A stretch of DNA of 64,000 nt from the NCBI GenBank assembly GCA_016707895.1, contig JADJGV010000005.1, positions 434,001 to 498,000 of the forward strand, read 5' to 3'. Shown here one piece after another: positions 1 to 9,013 of this stretch (position 1 is the stretch's first letter; the number at the start of each line of letters is the position of its first letter). Origin of the DNA: Myxococcales bacterium. Lineage in GTDB: Bacteria > Myxococcota_A > Polyangia > Haliangiales > Haliangiaceae. The position numbers and the translations under genes were made by a program. The notes under the pieces were generated by a model. That model searched no databases. It was given only the letters and a program-made list of their open reading frames with translations, and had not been told where the DNA came from.

Positions 1-1
1 C

Positions 2-1405
2 TACTTCCTGACCGTCAACCCGGCGGCCACCGCCGCCGGCGGCACCTACACGATCACCTCGACGATCGGCGACCAGCCGACCGCGCCGATCGCGCTGGGC
101 ACCGCGGCGACCAACCAGACCCTGACCAACGGCAACAGCTTCCTCACGCTCGACCTCACCAACCCGGTGTGGATCGAGGCCGGCATCACCGCGACCGCCG
201 ACTTCGGCACCGGCAACACCGCCGGCGTCGAGGCCTACGACCTGGCCAGCGAGGGCTGGCTGCGCACCGGCGCGGTCCCGGGGACGATCCCGGCCGGCAA
301 CATCTACCCGGCGTTCAACAGCACCCAGCCGACGGTCGCGCCGTTCGCGCCGTTCGGCCGCATCGTGGCCGGCGACACCCGCGACTTCCTGGTGCGCACG
401 CGCCCGACCGGCGCCGGCGCGGTCGGCCCGGCGCCGAGCTACTCGATGCTGATCCAGAACCGCCCCAACGTGGTGAACCTGGGCATGCAGGCGCCGGGCG
501 CGCCGACGATGCAGACCGCCACCGGCCTGACCGACACCTCGGCGCCGGCGCGTTACATCGTGCTCGGCACCGCGGGCAACAACCTCACCGTGCTCGCGCA
601 CCCGGTGAACGCGCTGGCCGACGTGCGCATCCGCCGGCTCAACGTCTCGGAGGGTGTGGTCACCACCGTCGACGCCGCGACCCCGGGCACCGACGAGACG
701 CTGCGGACGTCGTTCGTCGCCGCGCCTGGCAACTGGGTGGCGTGGGCCGTCGACGACAAGACCGTCGGCCAGCCGACCGACGTGACCCAGACCGTCACCG
801 TCACGCAGCCGCGCCCGTACGTCGTCACCACCGGCGCGCTGGCGTGGAACGACGCCTGCACCGGCGGCACCACGATCGGCGCCAACCGCGACGACGAGAT
901 CGCCACCGCGCAGACCCTGCCGGCGGCGTTCGCGACGTTCCAGCTGTTCGGTGACACCCTCCCGGCGACCCACCGCGTCGGCTCGAACGGCTGGATGTCG
1001 TGGGACACGGGCACCGTGTCGTTCGGCGCCTACCAGAACCGGACGATGCCGCTCGCCGGGCCGCCCGACGGTGTGATCGCTCCGTTCTGGCAGGACCTCG
1101 ACACGGTGACCCTGTGCCGCAAGGACGACCTGACCGCGGGCGCCGAGACCGTCACCTACCAGTGGACCGGTCGTGTGTACCAGTCGGCCGGGCAGAACGT
1201 GCAGTTCCAGGTCGTGCTGCACGCCAACGGCGTGATCGACTTCATCTACGGCCCGATGCACGTGTCGAACGGCGCCTTCGCCGACAGCGACACCAACGGC
1301 GCCACCGTCGGTGCGGAGAACCTGTCCGGCACCTTCGGCCACCAGGTCCACTACAACACCGCGTCGGTGACCGCGAGCTCGTCGCGGACGCTGACCCCGA
1401 TGTGA
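2..1405 (+). CDS. Secreted protein with C-terminal nidogen-like domain (5' partial)
   Basis: The reading frame is open from the first bases of the window, so the true start lies upstream; about 467 residues are visible. An internal GTG at 167 could be taken as a start, but the upstream frame (Thr/Ala/Gly-rich, beta-type sequence) looks equally coding. The first half is low-complexity beta-sandwich-like sequence. From about residue 283, after a NDACTGG segment, the pattern resembles nidogen/NIDO extracellular modules: a beta-propeller-like stretch, then 'GVIAPFWQDLD', then 'NVQFQVVLHANGVIDFIYG'. No membrane anchor is visible at the C-terminus. Inference: an exported surface or matrix protein. 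The specific ligand is unknown. A good terminator hairpin follows 38 bases after the stop. Confidence 0.7.
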   Translation, partial: YFLTVNPAATAAGGTYTITSTIGDQPTAPIALGTAATNQTLTNGNSFLTLDLTNPVWIEAGITATADFGTGNTAGVEAYDLASEGWLRTGAVPGTIPAGNIYPAFNSTQPTVAPFAPFGRIVAGDTRDFLVRTRPTGAGAVGPAPSYSMLIQNRPNVVNLGMQAPGAPTMQTATGLTDTSAPARYIVLGTAGNNLTVLAHPVNALADVRIRRLNVSEGVVTTVDAATPGTDETLRTSFVAAPGNWVAWAVDDKTVGQPTDVTQTVTVTQPRPYVVTTGALAWNDACTGGTTIGANRDDEIATAQTLPAAFATFQLFGDTLPATHRVGSNGWMSWDTGTVSFGAYQNRTMPLAGPPDGVIAPFWQDLDTVTLCRKDDLTAGAETVTYQWTGRVYQSAGQNVQFQVVLHANGVIDFIYGPMHVSNGAFADSDTNGATVGAENLSGTFGHQVHYNTASVTASSSRTLTPM

Positions 1406-1443
1406 TCGCGGCGGGACGGGCGGGGTAGGGGCCGGAACGACCA

Positions 1444-1482
1444 CGGGCCGCTCGCTCACCGCGGGCGGCCCGTCGCATTTTC
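1444..1482 (+). terminator. Rho-independent terminator
   Basis: An 8-bp perfect GC stem (CGGGCCGC at 1444-1451 pairing with GCGGCCCG at 1465-1472) is followed by TCGCATTTT. It lies 38 bases after the stop of the nidogen-like gene and points the right way to end that transcript. The opposing lipoprotein gene ends at 1521, so the hairpin sits in a convergent gap. Confidence 0.6.
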
Positions 1483-1520
1483 TTCGAGGACGTGGCGCGA
1501 GCCCTACCGGCCCGCGCCGC

Positions 1521-2192
1521 TCACGGCGCGTCGATGCCGGCGTCGACCGGCGCGTCGACGCCCGCGTCCACCATGGCGGCCGGGCAGATGGCCACCGGCG
1601 CCGGCAGCATCGAGCCGGTGACGCGGATCGCCGCGAACGACGAGCCGGCGACGTTGAGCGGTCCAACCGTCCCCGACACCGTGCCGCACACCGAGTCCAT
1701 CGAGCGGATCGTGCCGGCCAGCGTGATGTCGGCCGGGTACTCGGTGCCCGAGGCGGCGTTCGCGTCCCCCGGGAGAGTTCCTACGATATGTGCTGAGAAG
1801 CTCGCCGTGTTGTCGACCACGACGCCGTTCACGACGTAGGGATCGCCGACCGGCATGCGGGCCGGCGAGTCGGCCGGGATCGCGAAGGTCCGCAGCGGCT
1901 GGTAGCTGCCATCGAGGGTGCCGGTCGCGCCGGTCGAGGTGATGTTCCAGGTGACCCGCAGCTGCACGTAACTACCCGGCGCCACCGACGGATCGATCGC
2001 CAGGAGCCAGTCGCCGTCGACGTCGGGCAACATGTCGACCATCGGCGAGTCGATCGTGCTCGCGTCGATGTGCGGCAAGCGCTCGTCGTACTCGTCGAAA
2101 CGACCCTGGGCGTCGACACACGCCGCCACCGGGACCAAGCTCACAGCGAGCGCCACGGCGGCCGCACCTCGGGTTGACAACGCTTTCAGCAT
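1521..2192 (-). CDS. Lipoprotein of unknown function
   Basis: This 223-residue protein starts MLKALSTRG and has an export signal ending in a lipobox (VPVAAC, Cys25), so it should be lipidated. The mature part is acidic and probably beta-rich. The last residues form a low-complexity DAGVDAPVDAGIDAP tail, a spacer type common in myxobacterial lipoproteins although here it sits at the C-terminus rather than after the lipid anchor. No enzymatic motif is recognised. It is divergent from the FadL-type gene that follows, so the short gap at 2193-2258 must carry both promoters. Confidence 0.7.
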   Translation of the reverse strand: MLKALSTRGAAAVALAVSLVPVAACVDAQGRFDEYDERLPHIDASTIDSPMVDMLPDVDGDWLLAIDPSVAPGSYVQLRVTWNITSTGATGTLDGSYQPLRTFAIPADSPARMPVGDPYVVNGVVVDNTASFSAHIVGTLPGDANAASGTEYPADITLAGTIRSMDSVCGTVSGTVGPLNVAGSSFAAIRVTGSMLPAPVAICPAAMVDAGVDAPVDAGIDAP

Positions 2193-2213
2193 GCCTGCAA
2201 ACTTTCATGCGGT
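2174..2213 (+). promoter_or_regulatory. Possible promoter region between divergent genes
   Basis: A perfect TTGACA (2174-2179) lies inside the first codons of the leftward lipoprotein gene and is followed by an AT-richer patch (GCAAACTTTCATGC). No convincing -10 is visible at 17-18 bases. A GCATG...CATGC inverted repeat (2189-2210) spans the gap. This could serve the rightward FadL-type gene. Confidence 0.25.
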
Positions 2214-2258
2214 TTGTACCCCGCCGTCAAGCCCATGCCACCCGACCCGCGAGCCCTC

Positions 2259-3653
2259 ATGCGATCCATCACGCCAGTCTCCACTGTATTCCTGTTGCTC
2301 GCGACCCCCGCCCTGGCCCACGCCGGCGGCTTCGGCGCCACCCGGTTCGGCGGCGAGGACGGGCACGCGGCCACCAACGACCCGACGGCGACCTACTTCA
2401 ACCCGGCCGGGCTGGCGTACACCGAGGGGACGCAGGCCTACATCGAGGGCTTCTTCGCGCAGCGCCGCGTGACCTACAACCGCGACCCGGCCGCGATCGA
2501 CAACCCCGGCACCGGGACGCCGACCGACGCGACCAACCGCAACTCCGGCGAGGCGACGCTCAGCAACCCGCTGGCGAGCCCGTTCGTCGGCTTCGTCACC
2601 AACGGCTTCTTGCCCGGGCTCGGCGTCGGCGTCAGCGTCAGCGTGCCCTTCGGCGGCCAGGCGTCGTGGGACAAGGACAGCCGGTTCAGCAACGACGCGA
2701 CCTACCCGGGCGCCGTCGACAGCTCGGCGCGGTGGGCCTCGATCGAGGGCACGCAGCGCTCGCTGTACTACACGCTGGGCGCGGGCTGGCGGACCCGCGA
2801 CGGGCGGTTCGGCGTCGGCGCCGCCCTCAACGTCGTGCAGTCGGACATCTCGCTGGTCCGGGCGCGCAACGTCGACGGCACCGACGACCTGGTGCGCGCC
2901 AACGGCTCGATCGCCGAGGGCCGCAGCCTGCTCGAGGTGAACGGCATCGACCTGTCGGCCACGCTGGGCGTGATGTGGAAGCCGACGCCGTGCTCCCGGG
3001 TCGGCCTCTCGTACCACTCGCAGCCTGGCTTCGGCGAGATGACGCTGTCGGGCACGCTGACCAACCAGTTTGGCGACAGCCCGCCGGCGGCCAGCGACGT
3101 CGAGCTGCGCCAGGAGCTGCCCGACATCGTCCGCCTGGCCGGCGTCTGGCGCGCGGCCGCGAAGGTGGTCCTGCACGCGTCGCTGGACACGCAGCGCTGG
3201 TCGCAGTTCAAGAACCAGTGCATCGTGACCCCGGGCGCGCCGCAGTCGGCGTGCGAGCCCGACCAGGACGGCATGGTGGTCGAGACCAGCCCGCTGGTCG
3301 TCAACATCCCGCGCGCGTGGAAGGACGTCTACGGCGTCCGCGTCGGCGCGAGCTACGACGTGAGCGAGACGCTGACGATCAACGGCGGCGTGCTGTACGA
3401 CACCAACGGCGTGCCCGACGCCACCCTCGATCCGGCGCTGATCGACGCCGACAAGGTCGTGCCCCAGCTGGGCGCGCGCTTCCGCAGCGGCAAGATCATC
3501 GTCAACGGCACGCTCGGCCACGTCTTCTACTTCGACCGCACCACCGCCGCGCGCACCGTCGACCCCAGCGGCAAGAACCGCAACCCCGACATGGCCGGCG
3601 ACTACAGCACCGGCATCCTGTACCTGCTGCTCGGCGTCGGCGTCGCGATGTGA
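2259..3653 (+). CDS. OmpP1/FadL-family outer membrane transport protein
   Basis: FadL/OmpP1/TodX proteins are 14-strand barrels with an N-terminal hatch that carry long-chain fatty acids or other hydrophobic compounds across the outer membrane. From the ATG at 2259 (MRSITPVSTVFLLL...ALAHAGG) the 464-residue product has a clear signal peptide. It then shows the family's N-terminal signature, with the dipeptide GF near the mature start and 'NDPTATYFNPAGLA' at about residue 45, followed by alternating amphipathic strands to the C-terminus. An in-frame TTG at 2214 is possible, but it would put 15 charged and Pro-rich residues before the signal. Length fits the family (about 420-480). Substrate cannot be read from sequence. 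Confidence 0.85.
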   Translation: MRSITPVSTVFLLLATPALAHAGGFGATRFGGEDGHAATNDPTATYFNPAGLAYTEGTQAYIEGFFAQRRVTYNRDPAAIDNPGTGTPTDATNRNSGEATLSNPLASPFVGFVTNGFLPGLGVGVSVSVPFGGQASWDKDSRFSNDATYPGAVDSSARWASIEGTQRSLYYTLGAGWRTRDGRFGVGAALNVVQSDISLVRARNVDGTDDLVRANGSIAEGRSLLEVNGIDLSATLGVMWKPTPCSRVGLSYHSQPGFGEMTLSGTLTNQFGDSPPAASDVELRQELPDIVRLAGVWRAAAKVVLHASLDTQRWSQFKNQCIVTPGAPQSACEPDQDGMVVETSPLVVNIPRAWKDVYGVRVGASYDVSETLTINGGVLYDTNGVPDATLDPALIDADKVVPQLGARFRSGKIIVNGTLGHVFYFDRTTAARTVDPSGKNRNPDMAGDYSTGILYLLLGVGVAM

Positions 3654-3658
3654 TCGCC

Positions 3659-3680
3659 GCCGCGGCTGGCGCGCCGCGGC
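3659..3680 (+). terminator. GC hairpin after the FadL-type gene
   Basis: A 7-bp perfect stem (GCCGCGG / CCGCGGC, 8-base loop) begins 6 bases after the stop codon. No T-run follows, so if it ends transcription it would need Rho or another factor. Confidence 0.3.
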
Positions 3681-3777
3681 ACACCTCATAGTCGTCCGCC
3701 GTTCACGGCGTGACGCTCAGGATCCGCAGGGTTAGCCCGGCGCGAGGGTCGGCATCGCGGTTGCTCTATCGACGGGC

Positions 3778-4479
3778 ATGCCGACTACCCCTCGCCTCCT
3801 CGTCTCCCTCCTCGCTGCCCTCCCGCTCGCGACCACCGCCGCCTGCCAGTGGAACGAGGTCGAGACCGGCAAGAACGGTCTCGTCCAGCTCACCCCCGAC
3901 GACTGCGGCCAGCTGGGCTGCGACCTCGACGACGGCGTCGCGGTCGGCGGCGCGCTGACGATCCGCCTGTCGGGCACCGACGGGCGCAGCGCCGCCGACC
4001 TCGAGCTGGTCTCGAGCGCGCCGTGGGTCATCGACGTGATCGACGCCGACACCTTCGGCAGCGAGCCGGAGTTCCGCATGCTCGGCACCGGCGCCGGCCG
4101 CGCCGACCTGATCGTCATCGATCGCGCCGGCTACGAGATCGACTACCTGCCGATCGAGGTCGCGACGATCAGCGCGTTCGCGCTCGACGCGCGCGCCGCC
4201 GGCCTCACCGAGCTCACCGTCGTCGGCGCCGACCGCGCGTTCCAGGCGCCCGTCGGCGCCGACCTCGAGCTCGACGTGAGCGGCGAGGCCTTCGGTCGCC
4301 AGCTCACCGGCGACGTGCAGTTCCTGGTCGAGCTCGACCAGGCGATCGCCACCGCGATGAAGGCCGACGCCGACGTCGCGCGCGGCCACCTGCACCTGAC
4401 GATGCCGGCCGGCGACCACGCGCTGCGCGTGACCGCCCCCGGTGGCGCGAGCCAGCGGATCTTGCTGCTGGGCCGCTGA
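3778..4479 (+). CDS. Lipoprotein of unknown function
   Basis: A 233-residue protein with N-terminus MPTTPRLLVSLLAALPLATTAAC, a lipoprotein signal with Cys23 as the likely lipidation site. The mature protein is acidic, rich in Asp, Ala and Gly, and looks like a beta-sandwich or Ig-like fold (for example 'VAVGGALTIRLSGTDGRSAADLELVSSAPWVIDVIDADTF' is divided into short strands). No catalytic motif is recognised. It is convergent with the Spo0M-like gene, separated by 18 bases. Confidence 0.65.
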   Translation: MPTTPRLLVSLLAALPLATTAACQWNEVETGKNGLVQLTPDDCGQLGCDLDDGVAVGGALTIRLSGTDGRSAADLELVSSAPWVIDVIDADTFGSEPEFRMLGTGAGRADLIVIDRAGYEIDYLPIEVATISAFALDARAAGLTELTVVGADRAFQAPVGADLELDVSGEAFGRQLTGDVQFLVELDQAIATAMKADADVARGHLHLTMPAGDHALRVTAPGGASQRILLLGR

Positions 4480-4497
4480 GCCGCGGCCGCGGCGCCG

Positions 4498-4929
4498 CTA
4501 CTCGCGGATGTCGAAGTTGGTCGCGAACTCGGGGTCCTTGGCGTCGTCGATGTCCGCGCGCACGAAGAACTTGTACTTGAGCTTGTCGTGCGACAGCGGG
4601 CTGTCGGTCGGGATCTTGAACTCGATCGGGTAGGTGTAGGTGCCGCCCGGCTCGATCATGATGTCGGTGGTGTTGGGCCAGTCGCCGTACCAGATGCGGC
4701 CGGTGCCCTCGACGTTGATCACGCCGCCGTCCCGGCTCGGCACCTGGAAGTGGCCGGTGTATTCGAGCGAGATGCGCAGGTAGCGCATCTTCTGCTTGTT
4801 CTTGCCCGGGCGGACGTGGACCTGCGCGCGCAACGACTCGCCGCGCTTGGACGGCCGCTGCTGCATGTCGACCTCGAGCTCGGCGCTGTCCTTGCCGACC
4901 GATGCCTTGACCTTGTCGAAGAAGCTCAT
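4498..4929 (-). CDS. Spo0M-like arrestin-fold protein
   Basis: The 143-residue product begins MSFFDKVKASVGKDSAELEVDMQ, which resembles the start of Spo0M/SpoOM family proteins (MSFFKKLLASVGIG...). These have an arrestin-like double beta-sandwich and were first described as a sporulation-control protein in Bacillus, with relatives in many non-sporing bacteria. The rest shows the expected strands with 'GESLRAQVHVRPG', 'YLRISLEYTG' and a 'PIEFKIPTDSPLS' turn. It is about half the length of Bacillus Spo0M, so it probably holds only the N-terminal sandwich. No signal peptide, so it acts in the cytoplasm. Role here unknown; a link to development is only a guess from the lineage. Confidence 0.6.
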   Translation of the reverse strand: MSFFDKVKASVGKDSAELEVDMQQRPSKRGESLRAQVHVRPGKNKQKMRYLRISLEYTGHFQVPSRDGGVINVEGTGRIWYGDWPNTTDIMIEPGGTYTYPIEFKIPTDSPLSHDKLKYKFFVRADIDDAKDPEFATNFDIRE

Positions 4930-5016
4930 CGTTACCCCCTGCCACGATTGAATGCCGGAACCGCGGCGCGAGCAAGGGCCTGGGGCGCGTCGGAGTCTCG
5001 CGTCCCGAAAGTTCGC

Positions 5017-7236
5017 TCACCGCGCCAGCACGAGCTCGGCGCCGGCGCGGGCCAGCTCGACCACCAGCCGCTGGCGCAGCGACGGCGCGTCGTCGAGTTG
5101 GGCGTGCTCCAGCTGCTCGGCGACCGCGGCGGCCTCGGCGGCGCCCACCATCAAGAGCGCGCCGCGCAGGCCGTGGGCGGCGCGGCGCAGCTCCTCGGCG
5201 CTGCCGGCCGCCAGCGCCGCGTCGACGCCGTCGCCCAGCGTCGGCTGGTGCGACAGGAAGGTCTCGACGATCGTCCGCGCCAGCTCGGCGCGGCCGCCGA
5301 CCCGTCCCAGCCGCGCCGCGTGATCGATCGGCGGCCGCAGCTGGCCGGCGATGACCCGCTCGAGCAGCTCGCCGAGCGCGATCGGATCCAGCGGCTTGGC
5401 CAGGAACGCGTCCATGCCGGCGCCGGCCGCGGTCAGCTCGCCGTGCTTGTGGGCCGACAGCGCGATGATCGGCAGCCGCAACGCGCCGGCGGCCTGCTCG
5501 GCCTGGCGGATCCGCCGGGTGGCCTCGGCGCCGTCGAGCTCGGGCATCTCGAGGTCCATCAGCACCGCGTCGAAGCGCTCGGCGGCCACCGCGGCCACCG
5601 CGGCGGCGCCGGTCGTGACCCACAGCGTGCAGTGCCCGGCGCGCTCGAGGATGGCCTGGGCGATCGCCGCGTTGGTGGCGTGGTCCTCGGCCACCAGCAC
5701 CCGCAGCGCCCGCGAGTTCGCGGGCAGGAGCGCGATCGCCGGCGTCGACATCGGATCGATCGCGCGCAGGCGATCGGTGCCGCTGCCCGAGCCGGGCGGC
5801 AGCTCGAGCGTGACCGTGACCTCGGTGCCGGCGCCCAGCTCGGAGCGCAGGCCGATGGTGCCGCCCAGGAGCGACACCAGCTCGCGGGTGATCGCCAGCC
5901 CCAGCCCGACGCCCTCGGCGGCGTCGTCGCGGTGGGCCTGCACGAACGGCTCGAACACCGCCGCCTGCTGCTCCTCGGCGATGCCGACGCCGGTGTCGGT
6001 GATCGTGAACACCACCGCGTCGCCGCGGCCGGCGGCGACGGTGACCGCGACCTGGCCGCGCGGCGTGTACTTGACGGCGTTGTAGAGCAGGTTGACCAGG
6101 ATCTGCCGCAGCCGCAGCGGATCGCCGCGCCGGGTGGTGAGCAGCTCGCGGACCTCGCCGTGCAGCCGCAGCTCCTTCTTGCGCGCCCGCGGCGACACCA
6201 TCGCCATCGCCTGCGCCACGACGTCGCGCAGATCGAAGTCGATCGCGACGATGTTGATCTTCCACGAGTCCTCGCGGCTGGCGTCGAGCAGGTCGTCGAT
6301 CAGCTCGAGCAGGTGGCGGGCCGAGGCGCGCGCGCTGGCCAGGTGATCGCCGCGGCTGGGCGCGCTGGTGTCGGTGGCGGCCAGGTCGATCATGCCGATC
6401 ACGCCGGCCAGCGGCGTGCGCAGCTCGTGCGTGACCTGCGCCAGGAAGCGGGTCTTGGCGGCGGCGTCGTCGCGCGCGCGCTCGCGGTCGCGGATCAGCT
6501 CGTCGCGGGCCAAGAGCTCGTCGCTGATGTCGGCGACGACGCCGTCGAGCACCAGCGGCGTGCCGTCGGCGGCGCGCTCGCAGCGCATCCGCGCCCGCAG
6601 GTGGCGCCACGAGCCGTCGGCGCGGCGGATCCGGTAGGTGGCGCTGGTCTCGCCGGCGCCGTCGAGCGCGGCGCGACCGGCGGCGAACATCCGGTCGACG
6701 TCGTCGGGGTGCGCGAGCGCCAGGTACTCGGCGCGCGTGGCCGCCGGCGGCAGCCCGCGGTCGCGATCGTGCAGCTCGTACATGCCGTCGGACCACTGCA
6801 CGCGGCCGGTGGCGACCTCGTAGGTGTAGCTGCCGAGCTGCGCCAGCCGCTGCGCGGTCGACAGGTGGCGCAGGCCGCGGTCGCTGGGGTCGACGCTGGT
6901 GATCGCGACGTCGCCGCTGGCCCGGGTGATCACGCCCAGCCAGCCGTCGTCGTGGCGCTGCCAGGTGGCCACCAGCGGGCGCAGCTCGCCGGCCTGGGTC
7001 CGCCACTTCCACGCGGTGGTCAGCGTCGCGCCGGCGCCGCGCAGCAGCTGGAAGTCGGCCATCACCGCGTGGTCGGCGAACAGCAGTTCGCCGAGGCGGC
7101 GCCCGACCAGCGCCGCCGGCGGCGTGGCCAGCAGGAGCTGCGCCGCGGCGCTCGCGGCCTGCACGACGCCGGCGCGATCGAGCGCGAGCGTCATGATGCC
7201 GGCGGCGTCGAGCGCGGCGTCGAGCGGGCGGGTCAC
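5017..7236 (-). CDS. Hybrid sensor histidine kinase (PAS-PAS-HisKA-HATPase-REC-HPt)
   Basis: 739 residues from a GTG at 7236 that overlaps the cstA stop by four bases (GTGA), implying translational coupling. Domains in order: a PAS-like domain (about 10-105), a second PAS with PAC (about 125-240), a short coiled linker, HisKA with the H-box 'THELRTPLAG' (His270), HATPase_c with N-box 'NLLYNAVKYTPRG', 'DTGVGIAEE' and 'GVGLGLAITRE', a receiver (about 511-625) with acceptor 'VLMDLEMPELDG' (Asp561) and Lys614 in 'AKPLDP', and an HPt domain with 'AAHGLRGALL' (His688). All phosphotransfer residues are present, so a full His-Asp-His relay is possible. No transmembrane helix is visible, so sensing is probably cytoplasmic through PAS. 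The partner response regulator is not in the window. Coupling to a CstA transporter suggests it responds to carbon or amino-acid state. Confidence 0.9.
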   Translation of the reverse strand: MTRPLDAALDAAGIMTLALDRAGVVQAASAAAQLLLATPPAALVGRRLGELLFADHAVMADFQLLRGAGATLTTAWKWRTQAGELRPLVATWQRHDDGWLGVITRASGDVAITSVDPSDRGLRHLSTAQRLAQLGSYTYEVATGRVQWSDGMYELHDRDRGLPPAATRAEYLALAHPDDVDRMFAAGRAALDGAGETSATYRIRRADGSWRHLRARMRCERAADGTPLVLDGVVADISDELLARDELIRDRERARDDAAAKTRFLAQVTHELRTPLAGVIGMIDLAATDTSAPSRGDHLASARASARHLLELIDDLLDASREDSWKINIVAIDFDLRDVVAQAMAMVSPRARKKELRLHGEVRELLTTRRGDPLRLRQILVNLLYNAVKYTPRGQVAVTVAAGRGDAVVFTITDTGVGIAEEQQAAVFEPFVQAHRDDAAEGVGLGLAITRELVSLLGGTIGLRSELGAGTEVTVTLELPPGSGSGTDRLRAIDPMSTPAIALLPANSRALRVLVAEDHATNAAIAQAILERAGHCTLWVTTGAAAVAAVAAERFDAVLMDLEMPELDGAEATRRIRQAEQAAGALRLPIIALSAHKHGELTAAGAGMDAFLAKPLDPIALGELLERVIAGQLRPPIDHAARLGRVGGRAELARTIVETFLSHQPTLGDGVDAALAAGSAEELRRAAHGLRGALLMVGAAEAAAVAEQLEHAQLDDAPSLRQRLVVELARAGAELVLAR

Positions 7237-8909
7237 ACCGCCCCCGGTCCACGCCCGCGCACCACCTGCACGCCGTAGCCGACCAACGTCGCCGCCAGGC
7301 CCAGCAGCACCACCGACACCGCGCCGTTGATCCACGCGGTCGAGCCGAGGCTGGCCGAGATCACGCTCTTGCCCTGCAGCACCAGCGAGGTCACCGTCAC
7401 CGTCAGCACCAGCGCCATCGGCACCAGCGTGAACCACGGCACGCGGCCCTGGCGCTTGCCGCCGCCGCGGTACAGCCACACCGAGATCGCGAGGAGCGAC
7501 AGCGACGCCAGCAGCTGGTTCGACGTGCCGAACAGCGACCAGAACAGCCGGAACCGGCCCGAGCTGCCGAACACCAGGAAGCCGAGCGGCACCAGGCACG
7601 TGACCAGCGTCGTCAGCACCGCGGCCACCAGCCCCTCGGCGCCGAACAGCTCCTGCAGCACGTAGCGGCCGAGGCGCGTCGCCGAGTCGAGGGTGTCGAA
7701 GATGAACGTCGACAGCGCCATCGCGCCGAACGTGGTGGCGATGGTGAGGCGCTCGGGCGAGTCGCCGATGATCAGCGCGATGAACTGGCCCAGCCCGCGG
7801 GCGTAGATCGCGCCCGGCCCGCCGGTCGGCTTGCCGGCGACGATCATCACCGTCGCCAGCGCGATCAGCGCGACGAACGCCTCGAGCAGCATCGCGCCGT
7901 AGCCGATGGGGTGGCAGTGGCTCTCGCGATCGATCTGCTTGGACGTGGTGCCCGAGCAGACCAGGCCGTGGAAGCCCGAGCACGCGCCGCAGGCGATCGT
8001 GACGAACAGGAACGGGAACATGCCGGCGTTGCCGAACAGCGAGCCGGGCACGTAGCTCGGCTGCGCGATGTCGAAGCCGCCGAAGAAGATGCCGATGACG
8101 CCGACCAGGAGCGCGCCGTACAGCACGAAGCCGCCGAGGTAGCCGCGCGGCTGCATCAGCAGCCACATCGGCGTCACCGACGCGACCGCGCAGTACGCCA
8201 TCAGGATCACCACCCAGGTCTTCCAGCTCATCACCAGGAGCGTCGAGTGCTGGGTGCCGAACCACACGACGAACAGGGTCGCCGGCACGAAGATCAGCGT
8301 CTGCAGCCACAGCGGCGGGTGCCACAGCCGATCGACGGTGCCCATGATCAGCGCGAGCCCCAGGTACAAGAGGCTCGCCAGCGCGACCGCGCCGCCCTGG
8401 TTGAAGCGGAAGCTCAGGCCGGCGGTGTCGGCGTCGCCGGTGACGAACGTCCCGGCGGTGATGTCGACGAACGCGACGATGACGTAGACCAGCGCCAGCC
8501 AGATGAACGCCAGGATCGCCAGCCAGGCGCGGCGGCCGAGGTGCACCTTGACCACCTCGGCGATCGACTTGGCGTCGTGGCGCACCGAGGCCACCAGCGC
8601 CGAGGCGTCGTGGACCGCGCCGATGAACACCACGCCGAAGGCGATCCACATCAGGCACGGCAGCCAGCCGAACTGCTGGCAGGCCAGGATCGGTCCGACG
8701 ATCGGCCCGGCGGCGGCGATCGCCGAGAAGTGCTGCCCGAACAGGTAGAACGGGCGGGTCGGGACGAAGTCGACGCCGTCGGCCTTGCGGTGGGCCGGCG
8801 TGACGGTGGCGTCGTCGAGGGCGAACTGCGCGGCGACGTAGCGCCCGTAGAAGCGATAGCCGAGGACGAGCGCCGCTACCACGACCGCGGCGAGCGCGGG
8901 CAATCCCAT
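7233..8909 (-). CDS. cstA: Carbon starvation protein A (CstA-family transporter)
   Basis: CstA/BtsT proteins are multi-spanning inner membrane carriers linked to uptake of peptides or pyruvate under nutrient limitation. The 558-residue product has many hydrophobic helices and family signatures: N-terminal 'LGYRFYGRYVA', 'DGVDFVPTRPFYLFGQHFSAIAAAGPIVGPILA', 'GAVHDASALVASVRHDAKSI', and 'GACSGFHGLVCSGTTSKQI'. It is shorter than E. coli CstA (about 700 aa) and resembles the shorter CstA form. Its TGA stop is shared with the GTG start of the hybrid kinase downstream, so the two are probably one transcript and the kinase may sense the transport state. In E. coli the relative BtsT is controlled by a two-component system, which makes the pairing meaningful. 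Confidence 0.9.
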   Translation of the reverse strand: MGLPALAAVVVAALVLGYRFYGRYVAAQFALDDATVTPAHRKADGVDFVPTRPFYLFGQHFSAIAAAGPIVGPILACQQFGWLPCLMWIAFGVVFIGAVHDASALVASVRHDAKSIAEVVKVHLGRRAWLAILAFIWLALVYVIVAFVDITAGTFVTGDADTAGLSFRFNQGGAVALASLLYLGLALIMGTVDRLWHPPLWLQTLIFVPATLFVVWFGTQHSTLLVMSWKTWVVILMAYCAVASVTPMWLLMQPRGYLGGFVLYGALLVGVIGIFFGGFDIAQPSYVPGSLFGNAGMFPFLFVTIACGACSGFHGLVCSGTTSKQIDRESHCHPIGYGAMLLEAFVALIALATVMIVAGKPTGGPGAIYARGLGQFIALIIGDSPERLTIATTFGAMALSTFIFDTLDSATRLGRYVLQELFGAEGLVAAVLTTLVTCLVPLGFLVFGSSGRFRLFWSLFGTSNQLLASLSLLAISVWLYRGGGKRQGRVPWFTLVPMALVLTVTVTSLVLQGKSVISASLGSTAWINGAVSVVLLGLAATLVGYGVQVVRGRGPGAV

Positions 8910-9013
8910 GACGGTAGGTCAACCTCGCGTGGTCCCGCTGTCAACCCCGCGGTGTGCCAGCTTGGGCGGCTGATGTTGACATCGGGGGGCGGCGCGGGAA
9001 GGATGCGCCGCCT

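Noticed and set aside
5017..8922. A single 1301-residue reading frame covering both the kinase and the cstA region
   Set aside because: Only the C-terminal 739 residues show family motifs; the first part is an out-of-frame reading of cstA, whose own frame is clearly coding.
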